Below are positions 9,604-17,434 of a stretch of DNA of 64,000 nt, piece by piece. Each line of letters opens with the position of its first letter. The stretch's first letter is position 1. The stretch is from DASUPK01 sp963821705. GTDB lineage: Bacteria > Actinomycetota > Thermoleophilia > Solirubrobacterales > 70-9. The position numbers and the translations under genes are program-made. Location of the stretch: the NCBI GenBank assembly GCA_963821705.1, contig CAWGEV010000007.1, positions 434,001 to 498,000 on the forward strand. The letters are read 5' to 3'. The notes beneath the pieces are model-generated. The model made no database searches. It was given only the letters and a program-made list of their open reading frames with translations, and was not told the DNA's origin.

Positions 9604-9626
9604 CCGACTCCCGCAGTAGGAATAAC

Positions 9627-9959
9627 GTGACTGAAGGCACTAAGCAACAGATCGACGTCTGCACCGCGAGCGAGCTGCCGAGCGGAGAGATGAAGCTGGT
9701 CGAGACCCCGGACGGGGTCAAGATCGGCATCTTCAACTGCGACGGCGCCCTTCACGCGATCGAGGACCGCTGCTCGCACGACGACGGCCCCCTCGCCGAG
9801 GGCCCATTCGACGCCGGCGCCTGTACGGTGGAGTGCCCACGCCACGGGTCATTGTTCGACCTCACGTCCGGTCGTCCGAAGACCCTCCCCGCCTACCAAC
9901 CGGTCACCACCTACCCCGTCACGATCGAGGACGACACCGTCAAGCTGGAGGTTTCCTAA
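9627..9959 (+). CDS. Rieske-type [2Fe-2S] ferredoxin of the SUF locus
   Basis: The 110-residue protein carries the two Rieske ligand pairs: CSHDDGPL (Cys-x-His) and CPRHGSLFDL (Cys-x2-His). It is soluble, without signal peptide, so it is an electron-transfer ferredoxin of the dioxygenase/NirD type rather than a bc1 subunit. The stop TAA shares its last base with the sufB start, so the two are translationally coupled. Small Rieske proteins are common in actinobacterial suf operons and may supply electrons for cluster assembly; this role is inferred from context. Confidence 0.5.
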   Translation: MTEGTKQQIDVCTASELPSGEMKLVETPDGVKIGIFNCDGALHAIEDRCSHDDGPLAEGPFDAGACTVECPRHGSLFDLTSGRPKTLPAYQPVTTYPVTIEDDTVKLEVS

Positions 9960-11404
9960 TGGCCACCCCCGAGACCGCTGTTGAGCGCCCGGCCGAGGAG
10001 CGCGAGCTCTCCGGCATCAACGCCGACTACAAGGAGAAGTTCGGCTTCCACGACTCCGAGACCGGCTACGCCTACAAGGCGCCGAAGGGCCTCTCGCGCG
10101 AGGTCGTCGAGTCGATCTCCGAGTACAAGGAAGAACCGCAGTGGATGCGGGACTTCCGGATCAAGGCCTACGAGCACTTCGAGTCCCGCCCGACTCCGCA
10201 GTGGGGCGGCAACCTGAACCAGATCGACTTCGACGACATCCATTACTTCGTCCGCGCCTCGGAGAAGAACAGCCGTGACTGGTCCGAGGTCCCAGAGGAC
10301 ATCAAGAACACCTTCGACCGCCTCGGCATCCCGGAGGCCGAGCGCAAGTTCCTCTCCGGCGTCGGTGCCCAGTACGAGTCCGAGGTCGTCTACCACCAGG
10401 TGAACGAGAAGCTCGAGGAGCAGGGCGTGATCTTCACCGACATGGACACCGCCCTCCGCGAGCACGAGGACCTGGTCCGCGAGTACTGGGCGACGATCAT
10501 CCCGCCCAACGACAACAAGCTCGCCGCGCTCAACTCGGCCGTCTGGTCGGGCGGCTCGTTCGTCTACGTTCCCGCCGGTGTCTCTGTTGCGATGCCGCTG
10601 CAGGCCTACTTCCGAATCAACACCGAGAACATGGGCCAGTTCGAGCGGACGCTGATCATCGCCGAGGAGGGCTCGGACGTTCACTACATCGAGGGCTGCA
10701 CGGCTCCTGTCTACTCGACCGACTCGCTGCACTCGGCCGTCGTCGAGATCATCGCCAAGCCCAAGGCGCGGGTCCGCTACACGACCGTCCAGAACTGGTC
10801 GCAGAACGTCTACAACCTCGTCACCAAGCGGGCGGTCGCCCATGAGGATGCGACGATGGAGTGGGTCGACTGCAACCTCGGGTCGAAGCTGACCATGAAG
10901 TACCCCTCGATCTACCTGCTCGGGGAGCGCGCCCATGGCGAGATCCTCTCGATCGCCTTCGCCGGCCAGGGCCAGCACCAGGACGCGGGCGGCAAGATCA
11001 TCCACGCCGCTCCGAAGACGACCTCGTCGATCTTCTCCAAGTCGATCTCCAAGGACGCGGGCCGCACCAGCTACCGCGGCCTGCTCGAGATCGCCAAGGG
11101 CGCGGCCGAGTCGAAGTCCAAGGTGGTCTGCGACGCGCTGTTGCTGGACGAGCATTCCCGCTCCGACACCTACCCGACGATCAGGATCGGCGAGGACGAC
11201 GTCGACGTCGGCCACGAGGCGACCGTCTCCAAGGTCGGCGAGGAGCAGATCTTCTACCTCCAGTCCCGCGGCATGAGCGAGGAGGAGGCGTCCAAGATGA
11301 TCGTCAACGGCTTCATCGAGCCGATCACCAAGGAGCTCCCGATGGAGTACGCCGTCGAGCTCAACCGCCTGATCGAGCTGCAGATGGAGGGCTCGATTGG
11401 CTGA
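9959..11404 (+). CDS. sufB: SufB, Fe-S cluster assembly scaffold
   Basis: The 481-residue protein matches SufB throughout: GVIFTDMDTALREHEDLVRE, WSGGSFVYVPAGVSV, the beta-helix core with ...ENMGQFERTLIIAEEGSDV, EGCTAP and NWSQNVYNLVTKRA, and a C-terminal helical region. SufB forms the SufBC2D complex where clusters are built. The start is fixed by overlap with the Rieske stop, MATPETAVERP. The frame is intact, unlike sufC and sufS in the first block. Its 3' end overlaps sufD by eight bases. Confidence 0.5.
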   Translation: MATPETAVERPAEERELSGINADYKEKFGFHDSETGYAYKAPKGLSREVVESISEYKEEPQWMRDFRIKAYEHFESRPTPQWGGNLNQIDFDDIHYFVRASEKNSRDWSEVPEDIKNTFDRLGIPEAERKFLSGVGAQYESEVVYHQVNEKLEEQGVIFTDMDTALREHEDLVREYWATIIPPNDNKLAALNSAVWSGGSFVYVPAGVSVAMPLQAYFRINTENMGQFERTLIIAEEGSDVHYIEGCTAPVYSTDSLHSAVVEIIAKPKARVRYTTVQNWSQNVYNLVTKRAVAHEDATMEWVDCNLGSKLTMKYPSIYLLGERAHGEILSIAFAGQGQHQDAGGKIIHAAPKTTSSIFSKSISKDAGRTSYRGLLEIAKGAAESKSKVVCDALLLDEHSRSDTYPTIRIGEDDVDVGHEATVSKVGEEQIFYLQSRGMSEEEASKMIVNGFIEPITKELPMEYAVELNRLIELQMEGSIG

Positions 11405-12638
11405 CGCCGGCGCGGCACCGCCGCTGCCGACGCAGAAGACGCCGGGCTGGGAGTTCACGGATCTTTCGAGCCTCGATCTGGACGCATACGCCGCGGCCAC
11501 CGACGGGGATCCCGAGGCCCGCTCCCGAGCCGATGGAGTCCTCAACCCGCCCGAGGGCTCCGATCACCTGGTCGTGCAGGTCGACGGCGCCGTGCTCGAG
11601 GGCGCATCGGTCGAGGTCGACGGGGACGGGCGTCCGCACAAGCCCCTGGTCGCCTCTCTCGAGAGCTCGCTCGAGCGCTTTCCCCACCTGCGCGAGATGC
11701 TCGGCGCGCTGGCGCCGGGGGACGATCCCTTCGTCGCGCGAAACGACGGCGCGTGGCACGGCGGGGCGCTCGTCTACGTGCCCCGCGGTCAAAAGCTCGA
11801 AGCGCCGGCGCTGATCGCCGCAGTTCAGGACGCCGACGCAGCCGCGGTCTCCTTCCGCACCCTGATCGTGCTGGAGGAGGGCGCTGAGGCCGAGGTCTGG
11901 GAGCAGTGGCTCTCCACCGACTCGAATCCGGACTCGATCTTCAACACGGTGACCGAGGTCTGGGTGGGGCCCGGCGCGAGCCTCCGCTACGTCACCGCGC
12001 AGGGGCTGAGCGAGCGGGGCTGGGTCTTCGCCACCCAGCGGGCGGAGGTGGAGCGGGATGCGAGCTTCGATTGGGTCGCCCTCGGCTTCGGGTCCTCGCG
12101 CGGCAAGGTGCGGATGGAGACGAGGCTCGCCGGCCCCGGCTCGAGCGCCCGCGTCACGGGCGCCTACGCCGGCAACGGCACGCAGCACCTCGACTTCGAC
12201 ACCACCCAGGAGCACGCAGCGCCCAACACCACCTCCGACCTCGCCTTCCGCGGCGTCCTCGAGGATTCGGCCACGGCCGTCTGGCGCGGCATGATCCGCG
12301 TGGATCCGGGCGCTCAGCAGACCGACGCCTTCCAGGAGAGCCGCAACCTGCTGCTCTCGAAGTCGGCTCACGCCGACGCGATCCCGGGCCTGGAGATCGA
12401 GGCCGACGACGTCCGCTGCACCCACGCGGCGGCCGTCGCGCAGATCGACGCCGAACAGCTGCACTACCTCCGCTCGCACGGGCTGCCCGACGACCAGGCC
12501 AAGCGGCTGATCATCGAGGGCTTCCTCGAGGCCCTCGTCGAGCGCCTCGACGAGGGCCCGGTGAGGGCCGCGGTCTCGGTCGCCCTGGAGCGCCGCCTGG
12601 GCGAGATCCTGGGCGAGCGCCAGGTCCAGCCCGCCTAG
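11397..12638 (+). CDS. sufD: SufD, Fe-S cluster assembly scaffold
   Basis: SufD is the SufB paralogue that pairs with it over SufC. The 413-residue protein has the N-terminal helical part, GGALVYVPRGQKLE, the parallel beta-helix with GNGTQHLDFDTTQEH and FRGVLEDSATAVWRGM, and the conserved C-terminus SHADAIPGLEIEADDVRCTHAAAV. It starts with TTG at 11397 inside the sufB 3' end, indicating tight coupling. About 160 bases without a gene follow before the MpaB-type gene. Confidence 0.5.
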   Translation: MADAGAAPPLPTQKTPGWEFTDLSSLDLDAYAAATDGDPEARSRADGVLNPPEGSDHLVVQVDGAVLEGASVEVDGDGRPHKPLVASLESSLERFPHLREMLGALAPGDDPFVARNDGAWHGGALVYVPRGQKLEAPALIAAVQDADAAAVSFRTLIVLEEGAEAEVWEQWLSTDSNPDSIFNTVTEVWVGPGASLRYVTAQGLSERGWVFATQRAEVERDASFDWVALGFGSSRGKVRMETRLAGPGSSARVTGAYAGNGTQHLDFDTTQEHAAPNTTSDLAFRGVLEDSATAVWRGMIRVDPGAQQTDAFQESRNLLLSKSAHADAIPGLEIEADDVRCTHAAAVAQIDAEQLHYLRSHGLPDDQAKRLIIEGFLEALVERLDEGPVRAAVSVALERRLGEILGERQVQPA

Positions 12639-12800
12639 CTCAGCTATCCGTCCTTCCCCGAGGCCGGCGGGTGGTCGCCTTATTCCGTCCCAGGCGTCGT
12701 AATCCGTAAAGCCGCTCGAAATCGCATGAAAACGTCCGCCTGACTCCCGTCGCTTCGGCCAGAGTGCTGCACCTCAGCCGATACACGGGGAGTCAGTCCG

Positions 12801-13739
12801 GTGGCGCAGGAAGCGCTCAGCACAGAAGTCGACCGGGGGGTCGAGGTCGGAGGTGACGTCCGGGCGCTCACACGGCCGAGCGGATTTCCCGTCCCCGCCG
12901 GTCCCCATGACTGGGGGCTGTTCGGGCCGGACTCGGTGAGCTGGCGCGTCCACTCGAGCCCCGTCCTGCTCGTGGGCGGGCTGCGGGCCCTGATCATCCA
13001 GTCGCTCAACCCGCTCGCGATGGCCGGAATCGACCAGCACAGCGACTACCTCGAGCGACCGCTGTCCCGGCTCCGCAGAACCGCCGAGTACGTCGCCACG
13101 ATCGTCTATGGGGACACGGCGTCCGCGCAGCGCGCCGGTGAGATGGTGCGGAAGATCCACACGAGCGTCAGGGGAGTGGACCCGATCACCGACGCCCCCT
13201 ACAGCGCGGAGGACACCGAGACCAAGCTCTGGGTCCACTGCGTCGAGGTCCATTCGTTCCTCGCCGCGTACCGCGCCTACGGCGGCGAGCTGAGCGTGGC
13301 CGAGCAGGAGCGCTACCTGGCGGAGCAGGTCCGGGGCGCCGAGCTGATGGGACTGCCGGAGCCGCTGGTGCCGGCCTCGCGCGCCGGGTACCGCGCGTTC
13401 TTCGAGCACATGCGCCCGAGCCTGTGCGTCAGCGAGGCCTCACAGGACGCGATCCAGCTGGTCGTGAACCCGCCCCTGATCCGCGAGCTCCTCGCCCACC
13501 AGCTCTCGTTGCGCACGATGGCCACAGCCGCCGTTGCGATCACGCCGAGGTACATGCGCCAGATGGCCGGCATCGAGCGATCGCGGCTCGTCTACTTCGC
13601 AGCGGCCACCGGGACGCGCGCGGCCGGCGTCACGCTGCGGGCCCGGGTCTTCGATCGGATGGCCGCCGGCCTGGTCGGCAGGCGAACCGTCTCGTTGCCG
13701 CGCCAGGCGAAGGCCGAGGCCAAGCGCCGCCTCGGCTAG
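12801..13739 (+). CDS. MpaB-type heme oxygenase (DUF2236)
   Basis: The 312-residue protein (GTG start) has the DUF2236/MpaB layout: an N-terminal GLFGPDSVSWRVHSSP, a helical bundle, KIHTSVRG and LWVHCVEVHSFLAAYRAYGG. In the latex-clearing protein Lcp, histidines and arginine in related positions hold and serve a b-type heme that cleaves isoprenoid double bonds. The family is broad, so the substrate here is unknown. Its stop overlaps the stop of the convergent NlpC/P60 gene. Confidence 0.5.
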   Translation: MAQEALSTEVDRGVEVGGDVRALTRPSGFPVPAGPHDWGLFGPDSVSWRVHSSPVLLVGGLRALIIQSLNPLAMAGIDQHSDYLERPLSRLRRTAEYVATIVYGDTASAQRAGEMVRKIHTSVRGVDPITDAPYSAEDTETKLWVHCVEVHSFLAAYRAYGGELSVAEQERYLAEQVRGAELMGLPEPLVPASRAGYRAFFEHMRPSLCVSEASQDAIQLVVNPPLIRELLAHQLSLRTMATAAVAITPRYMRQMAGIERSRLVYFAAATGTRAAGVTLRARVFDRMAAGLVGRRTVSLPRQAKAEAKRRLG

Positions 13740-14323
13740 AGGCCTGGGAAGTACTTCGCCGTGTAGCCCGTCGACGAGCGCTGTGTGGCCCGCCAGCGCG
13801 GGCCGCTGCCCTGGTTCAGGGCCTCGCCGACAGCCGAGGTGTCCCAGCGCAGGCCGGCGATCACCGCGTAGGCGTGCGATGCGTTGGCGTAGACGGTGAT
13901 CCACTGACCGGTGCCGGGCGCGCCCCAGCGGCGGGCGAGGGTGCCGGAGTCCATCGGCGTCTTCAGCAGGCCCGCGGCGTGAAGCACATAGCTGACCGCG
14001 CCGGAGCAGTCATAGCCACGTCCCTTGAACTTCCGGTTGTGGCCGCCGCCCCAGACGTAGGGAAGCGTGTGGATGCGGTTGCCCGCGTTGATGGCCTTGC
14101 GGACCGCCGGCGGGGCGTCGGTCGGCAGGATCGCAGTGCCGTCGGGCGCGAGCGTCGCGACGCCGGCAACGCCGGTCGCGGACGGGTCGCTCGAAGTTCC
14201 GCCCGGCGGGCCCGACCCACCGGTCTGAGCGATCGCGGAGGCCGATCCACCGGCCAGGATGGCGGCGGCGACCAGCGACGGAACCGTAAGCCTCGTCGCC
14301 CAACCCGATCGCTGTCTCCGCAA
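13736..14323 (-). CDS. Secreted NlpC/P60-like peptidoglycan hydrolase
   Basis: The 195-residue protein has a signal peptide (RRQRSGW, hydrophobic stretch, AIAQ cleavage region near 33), a Pro/Gly/Ser linker, and an NlpC/P60 catalytic domain: PYVWGGGH then GYDCSGAVSYVLHAAG with the nucleophilic cysteine, and a later His in NASHAYAV. Such enzymes cut bonds in peptidoglycan stem peptides. The upstream leader carries a ydaO/yuaA riboswitch, so expression should respond to c-di-AMP, as known for actinobacterial wall hydrolases. Confidence 0.5.
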   Translation of the reverse strand: MRRQRSGWATRLTVPSLVAAAILAGGSASAIAQTGGSGPPGGTSSDPSATGVAGVATLAPDGTAILPTDAPPAVRKAINAGNRIHTLPYVWGGGHNRKFKGRGYDCSGAVSYVLHAAGLLKTPMDSGTLARRWGAPGTGQWITVYANASHAYAVIAGLRWDTSAVGEALNQGSGPRWRATQRSSTGYTAKYFPGL

Positions 14324-14334
14324 CTCCTCCTCCT

Positions 14335-14460
14335 TCGTCGGCCTGCGGGGTTAGCTGTCGGGCTGGCGCTAAAGGAGCCTGCGCCCCCACCGTTGGTGGG
14401 TTCGCCCCGGGAACTCGGTTTCCCCGCTCTCGTCCTCAGTCAAGACGAGATTCGGCGTTG
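14335..14460 (-). promoter_or_regulatory. ydaO/yuaA-type cyclic di-AMP riboswitch
   Basis: Read on the minus strand, the leader contains the hallmark blocks in order: CGCCGAATC at its 5' end, GAGCGGGGAAACC, CCCGGGGCGAACCC, a variable GC-rich hairpin around CCACCAACGGTGG, then CCCGACAGCTAACCCCGCAGGC before the AAGGAGGAGGAG ribosome site of the NlpC/P60 gene. These match the conserved core of the ydaO/yuaA class, which turns genes off when c-di-AMP is bound. Assignment is by motif reading; no structure was computed. Confidence 0.5.
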
Positions 14461-14467
14461 ACGCGCA

Positions 14468-14496
14468 AACTAGCAATCATGGGTGTCGGCTTGCAA
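14468..14496 (-). promoter_or_regulatory. Promoter of the riboswitch transcript
   Basis: On the minus strand TTGCAA (14491-14496) and TAGTTT (14468-14473) are separated by 17 bases, a good -35/-10 arrangement. Transcription would begin near 14461, just before the riboswitch core. Confidence 0.5.
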
Positions 14497-14532
14497 CGCG
14501 GGTGGAGCGACGATGAGTGGCGTTCCGTCCGA

Positions 14533-14563
14533 GCCGACAAATAAGATTCAGTCTCATTATTAT
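14533..14563 (+). promoter_or_regulatory. Candidate Zur/Fur-type operator overlapping a promoter
   Basis: An AT-rich island in very GC-rich DNA. An imperfect inverted repeat (AATAAGA ... TCTCATT) at 14540-14556 overlaps TATTAT at about 14557-14562, a near-consensus -10, with CCGACA 18 bases upstream as a possible -35. Position upstream of the zinc ABC operon that ends in a Fur-family gene suggests this is the metal-responsive operator. Palindrome and promoter are seen; the Zur link is inference. Confidence 0.5.
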
Positions 14564-14715
14564 GCCCCGGCCATGCCTGAGCCCCGCGTCCGCATCGACA
14601 CCTCGGCAATGACCGCCGGTCGTGGGTCCAATATGGGCTGCTGCGGTTCGGCGCGAAACTGGTCGGCGCCGCTCAAGGCCCGGAACCGGGCACAGGCTAG
14701 GAGAGGAGATCCCGA

Positions 14716-14919
14716 ATGGCTATCGAGTTCTACGACGTCAAGCTCAGGGAGAAGGTCGAGATCCCGGAGTCCGAAGTCCGCAAGACCACCTACGAGCGCG
14801 AGGGCAAGGACGGCAAGAAGAGCGTCCGCTACGCGTTCAGGGCCGTGAACAAGGGCACCAAGCTGACCAAGTTCGCCAGCAAGGAGGACTGGGACGCCCT
14901 GGATGCACCCATCGAGTAG
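14716..14919 (+). CDS. Conserved-looking 67-residue protein, unknown function
   Basis: A small, soluble, highly charged protein (starts MAIEFYDVKLREKVEIPE, contains REGKDGKKSVRYAF). It has a strong ribosome site (AGGAGAGGAGAT) and lies 33 bases before the zinc permease gene, downstream of the candidate operator, so it is probably the first gene of that operon. There are no cysteines or histidines for metal binding, so it is not an obvious metallochaperone. I recognise no family with certainty. Confidence 0.5.
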   Translation: MAIEFYDVKLREKVEIPESEVRKTTYEREGKDGKKSVRYAFRAVNKGTKLTKFASKEDWDALDAPIE

Positions 14920-14952
14920 CCGGTCGCGGGAGCGGCCCGAAAGGAGAGTCGT

Positions 14953-16695
14953 GTGTTCGAGCCGTTCCAGCTGCCCTTCGTCCAGCGAGGGCTGATCGAA
15001 GTACTCGTTCTGAGCGTCGGCGCGGGCTTGCTGGGCACCTGGATCGTTCTCCGGGGGCTCGCGTTCTTTTCCCACGCCGTCGGGACCGCGACCTTCCCCG
15101 GTCTGGTTCTCGCCGGAGGGATCGGATTCTCGGCCTCACTTGGGGCCTTCGGCGTCGCGGTCGTCTTCACGGCTGCGGTCTGGGGGCTGGCCCGGCGCCG
15201 CAGCGGCGCGTACGACAGCCTCACCGCCCTGGTTCTCGTCGGGTGTCTCGCGGCCGGGGTGATCCTGGCGAGCGACGTGTATCACTCCGGCTCGGACATC
15301 GACCAATTGCTCTTCGGCAGTCTGCTGCTGGTGAGCGGCGCGGACATCCGTCTGGCGATCGCGGCTGCGACGGCGATCGCCCTCGCGAACGTCCTCTTCG
15401 GGCGCCGTTGGCTCGCCACCGGCTTCGACGAGGTCGGTGGCCCAGCCTCGTCCGGTGCCTGGCCTGAGATCCTGCTGCTCGGACTGATCGCGCTCGCCAC
15501 CACGGCGGCGCTGACCGTGATCGGTGCGCTTCTGGTGGCCGCGATCTTCGTCGCCCCCGCTGCGACCGTCCGCCTGTTCGCCAATCGCATGCTCTCCTGG
15601 CAGGTCTGGAGCGTCGTGCTGGCGGCGGCCGAGGGAACCGCCGGGCTCTGGCTCTCGGTCAAGGTGAATGCACCCCCCGGGGCGACCATCGCAACCCTGA
15701 GTGGAGCGGTGTTTGCGATCGCGGCGATCGCGCGCGGGATCGGCCGGCGAAGGGCCGGGCTGGCGCTCGCCGGCGGACTGGCGGCGGCGCTGCTGGTCGC
15801 GGGCTGCGGCACATCCTCTTCGAGCTCGGGGAAGGTGGTCGCGGTGGCGACCACGACTCAGCTCGGGGACTTCGTGCGGCAGGTGGGCGGCGACAAGGTC
15901 GACGTTCATCAGATTCTCGCCCCCAACACCGACCCCCATGACTACGAGCCGCGCCCGGACGACGTCACCAATACGGCAGACGCCAAGATCGTCTTCACGA
16001 ACGGGGACAACCTGGATGCATGGATGGGCAAGGTCGTCTCGGACAGCGGTACGAGCGCGAAGGTCGTCGACCTGGGAACCTCGGTGCCGGTGAAGCTTCC
16101 CGGGGAGTCGAGCGGCCCCGATGCATCCCGGTACGACCCGCACTGGTGGCATGACCCGCGCAACGCGGAGAGCGCCGTGCGTCAGATCGCAGCTCAGCTC
16201 TCGGCGATCGACCCGAAGGACAAGGCGACCTTCGCCGCCAATGCGAACGCCTATCTCACCAAGCTTCGGCGGTTGGACGCGGGCATCTCGAAGTGCTTCG
16301 CCGTCGTCCCTCCCCAGGACCGAAAGCTGGTGACCGACCACGATGCCTTCAACTACTTCGCCCACCGGTACGGGATCCAGGTGGTCGGTGCGGTGATTCC
16401 CTCCCAAACCACCCAGGCGCAACCCAACGCCAAGGATCTCAGCGACCTGGTGGACCTGATCCGCAGGGAGGGCGTCAGGGCGATCTTTCCCGAGAGCTCC
16501 CTGAGCCCGAAGCTGGCGCAGACGATCGGCCAGCAGACGGGGGCGAACCCGAACTACACCCTCTATGGCGACACCCTTGGCTCGGCCGATTCCAGCGGCG
16601 ATACCTACCTCCACATGGAGCAGGCGAACGCCGATCAGATGGTCAAGGGGTTCACGGGCGGACATGCCGGTTGCGTGATCAATGGCATCGGCTGA
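14953..16695 (+). CDS. Zn/Mn ABC transporter permease fused to substrate-binding lipoprotein
   Basis: One uninterrupted frame encodes 580 residues. Residues 1-265 are an ABC-3 (ZnuB-type) permease with about eight hydrophobic segments. After RRR comes a signal-like helix ending in a lipobox (LLVAGC, Cys285), a serine linker, then a ZnuA-type metal-binding protein with DPHDYEP, WWHDPRN, VTDHDAFNYFAHRYG and FPESSLS, which supply the His/Glu ligands. No separate start codon is available for the binding protein. GTG 14953 has AAGGAG upstream. The operon continues with ATPase, second permease and Fur regulator. Confidence 0.5.
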   Translation: MFEPFQLPFVQRGLIEVLVLSVGAGLLGTWIVLRGLAFFSHAVGTATFPGLVLAGGIGFSASLGAFGVAVVFTAAVWGLARRRSGAYDSLTALVLVGCLAAGVILASDVYHSGSDIDQLLFGSLLLVSGADIRLAIAAATAIALANVLFGRRWLATGFDEVGGPASSGAWPEILLLGLIALATTAALTVIGALLVAAIFVAPAATVRLFANRMLSWQVWSVVLAAAEGTAGLWLSVKVNAPPGATIATLSGAVFAIAAIARGIGRRRAGLALAGGLAAALLVAGCGTSSSSSGKVVAVATTTQLGDFVRQVGGDKVDVHQILAPNTDPHDYEPRPDDVTNTADAKIVFTNGDNLDAWMGKVVSDSGTSAKVVDLGTSVPVKLPGESSGPDASRYDPHWWHDPRNAESAVRQIAAQLSAIDPKDKATFAANANAYLTKLRRLDAGISKCFAVVPPQDRKLVTDHDAFNYFAHRYGIQVVGAVIPSQTTQAQPNAKDLSDLVDLIRREGVRAIFPESSLSPKLAQTIGQQTGANPNYTLYGDTLGSADSSGDTYLHMEQANADQMVKGFTGGHAGCVINGIG

Positions 16696-17428
16696 CGTCC
16701 TGGCGAGGACCGAAGGGCTGGCGGCCGGCTACGGCCGCCAGCCCGCCATAGAGGACGTCACCTTCCAGATCCACGCCGGCGAGCGGGTCGCGCTGCTGGG
16801 ACCCAACGGCGGTGGCAAGACCACCCTGCTTCGCGTGCTCCTCGGTGAGCTCCGGCCGATGCGGGGCAGAGTGGAGGTCCAAGGCCGGGCCGCCACCGTT
16901 CCGCAGACCGAGCGCTCCCGGCTCGACTTCCCGGTGTCTGCCCTCGACGTCGCCCTGATGGGCGCCCTGCCCCGACTGCCCTGGTGGCGGCGGCCGGGAC
17001 TCGCGGACCGCAAGGCCGCCCTGGACGCACTCGAGCGCGTCGGCGTCGGGGATCGCGCCGACGACACCTTCGGCGACCTCTCCGGTGGACAGCGCCAGCG
17101 GGTACTGATCGCCCGCGGCCTGGTTCAGGACGCCCAGCTCCTTCTCCTGGACGAGCCCTTCTCCGGCCTCGACGTGCCCGCGGCGCGTGGTCTCGAGACG
17201 CTGATCACCGACCTCGCAACGGAGGGCCGCGGGATCATCATCGCGACCCACGATCTGGTTCAGGCCCAGCGATGGGATGCGGTTCTGTGCCTGAACAGGC
17301 AACAGATCGCCTTCGGCGATCCGAGCGAGGTTCTCGACAGAGAGGTGCTGGAGCGGACATACGCCGGGGCGATCGTCGAGATTCCGGGCACCGGACACGC
17401 CGGGGTGCTCCCCGCCCACCACCACTGA
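16682..17428 (+). CDS. znuC: Zn/Mn ABC transporter ATP-binding protein
   Basis: The 248-residue ATPase shows Walker A GPNGGGKTT, signature LSGGQRQRV, Walker B LLLLDEPFSGLD and switch ATHDL. It overlaps the permease-binding protein fusion by 14 bases and precedes the second permease by six bases. The protein ends in PAHHH, a histidine tail common in zinc and manganese uptake ATPases. It energises uptake of Zn(II) or Mn(II) through the two ABC-3 permeases of the operon. Confidence 0.5.
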   Translation: MASADVLARTEGLAAGYGRQPAIEDVTFQIHAGERVALLGPNGGGKTTLLRVLLGELRPMRGRVEVQGRAATVPQTERSRLDFPVSALDVALMGALPRLPWWRRPGLADRKAALDALERVGVGDRADDTFGDLSGGQRQRVLIARGLVQDAQLLLLDEPFSGLDVPAARGLETLITDLATEGRGIIIATHDLVQAQRWDAVLCLNRQQIAFGDPSEVLDREVLERTYAGAIVEIPGTGHAGVLPAHHH

Positions 17429-17434
17429 CGACCG

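Noticed and set aside
15690..15810. A separate start codon for the zinc-binding protein
   Set aside because: The bases before the signal helix contain no suitable ATG, GTG or TTG with a ribosome site; the nearest GTG lies within the last permease helix.
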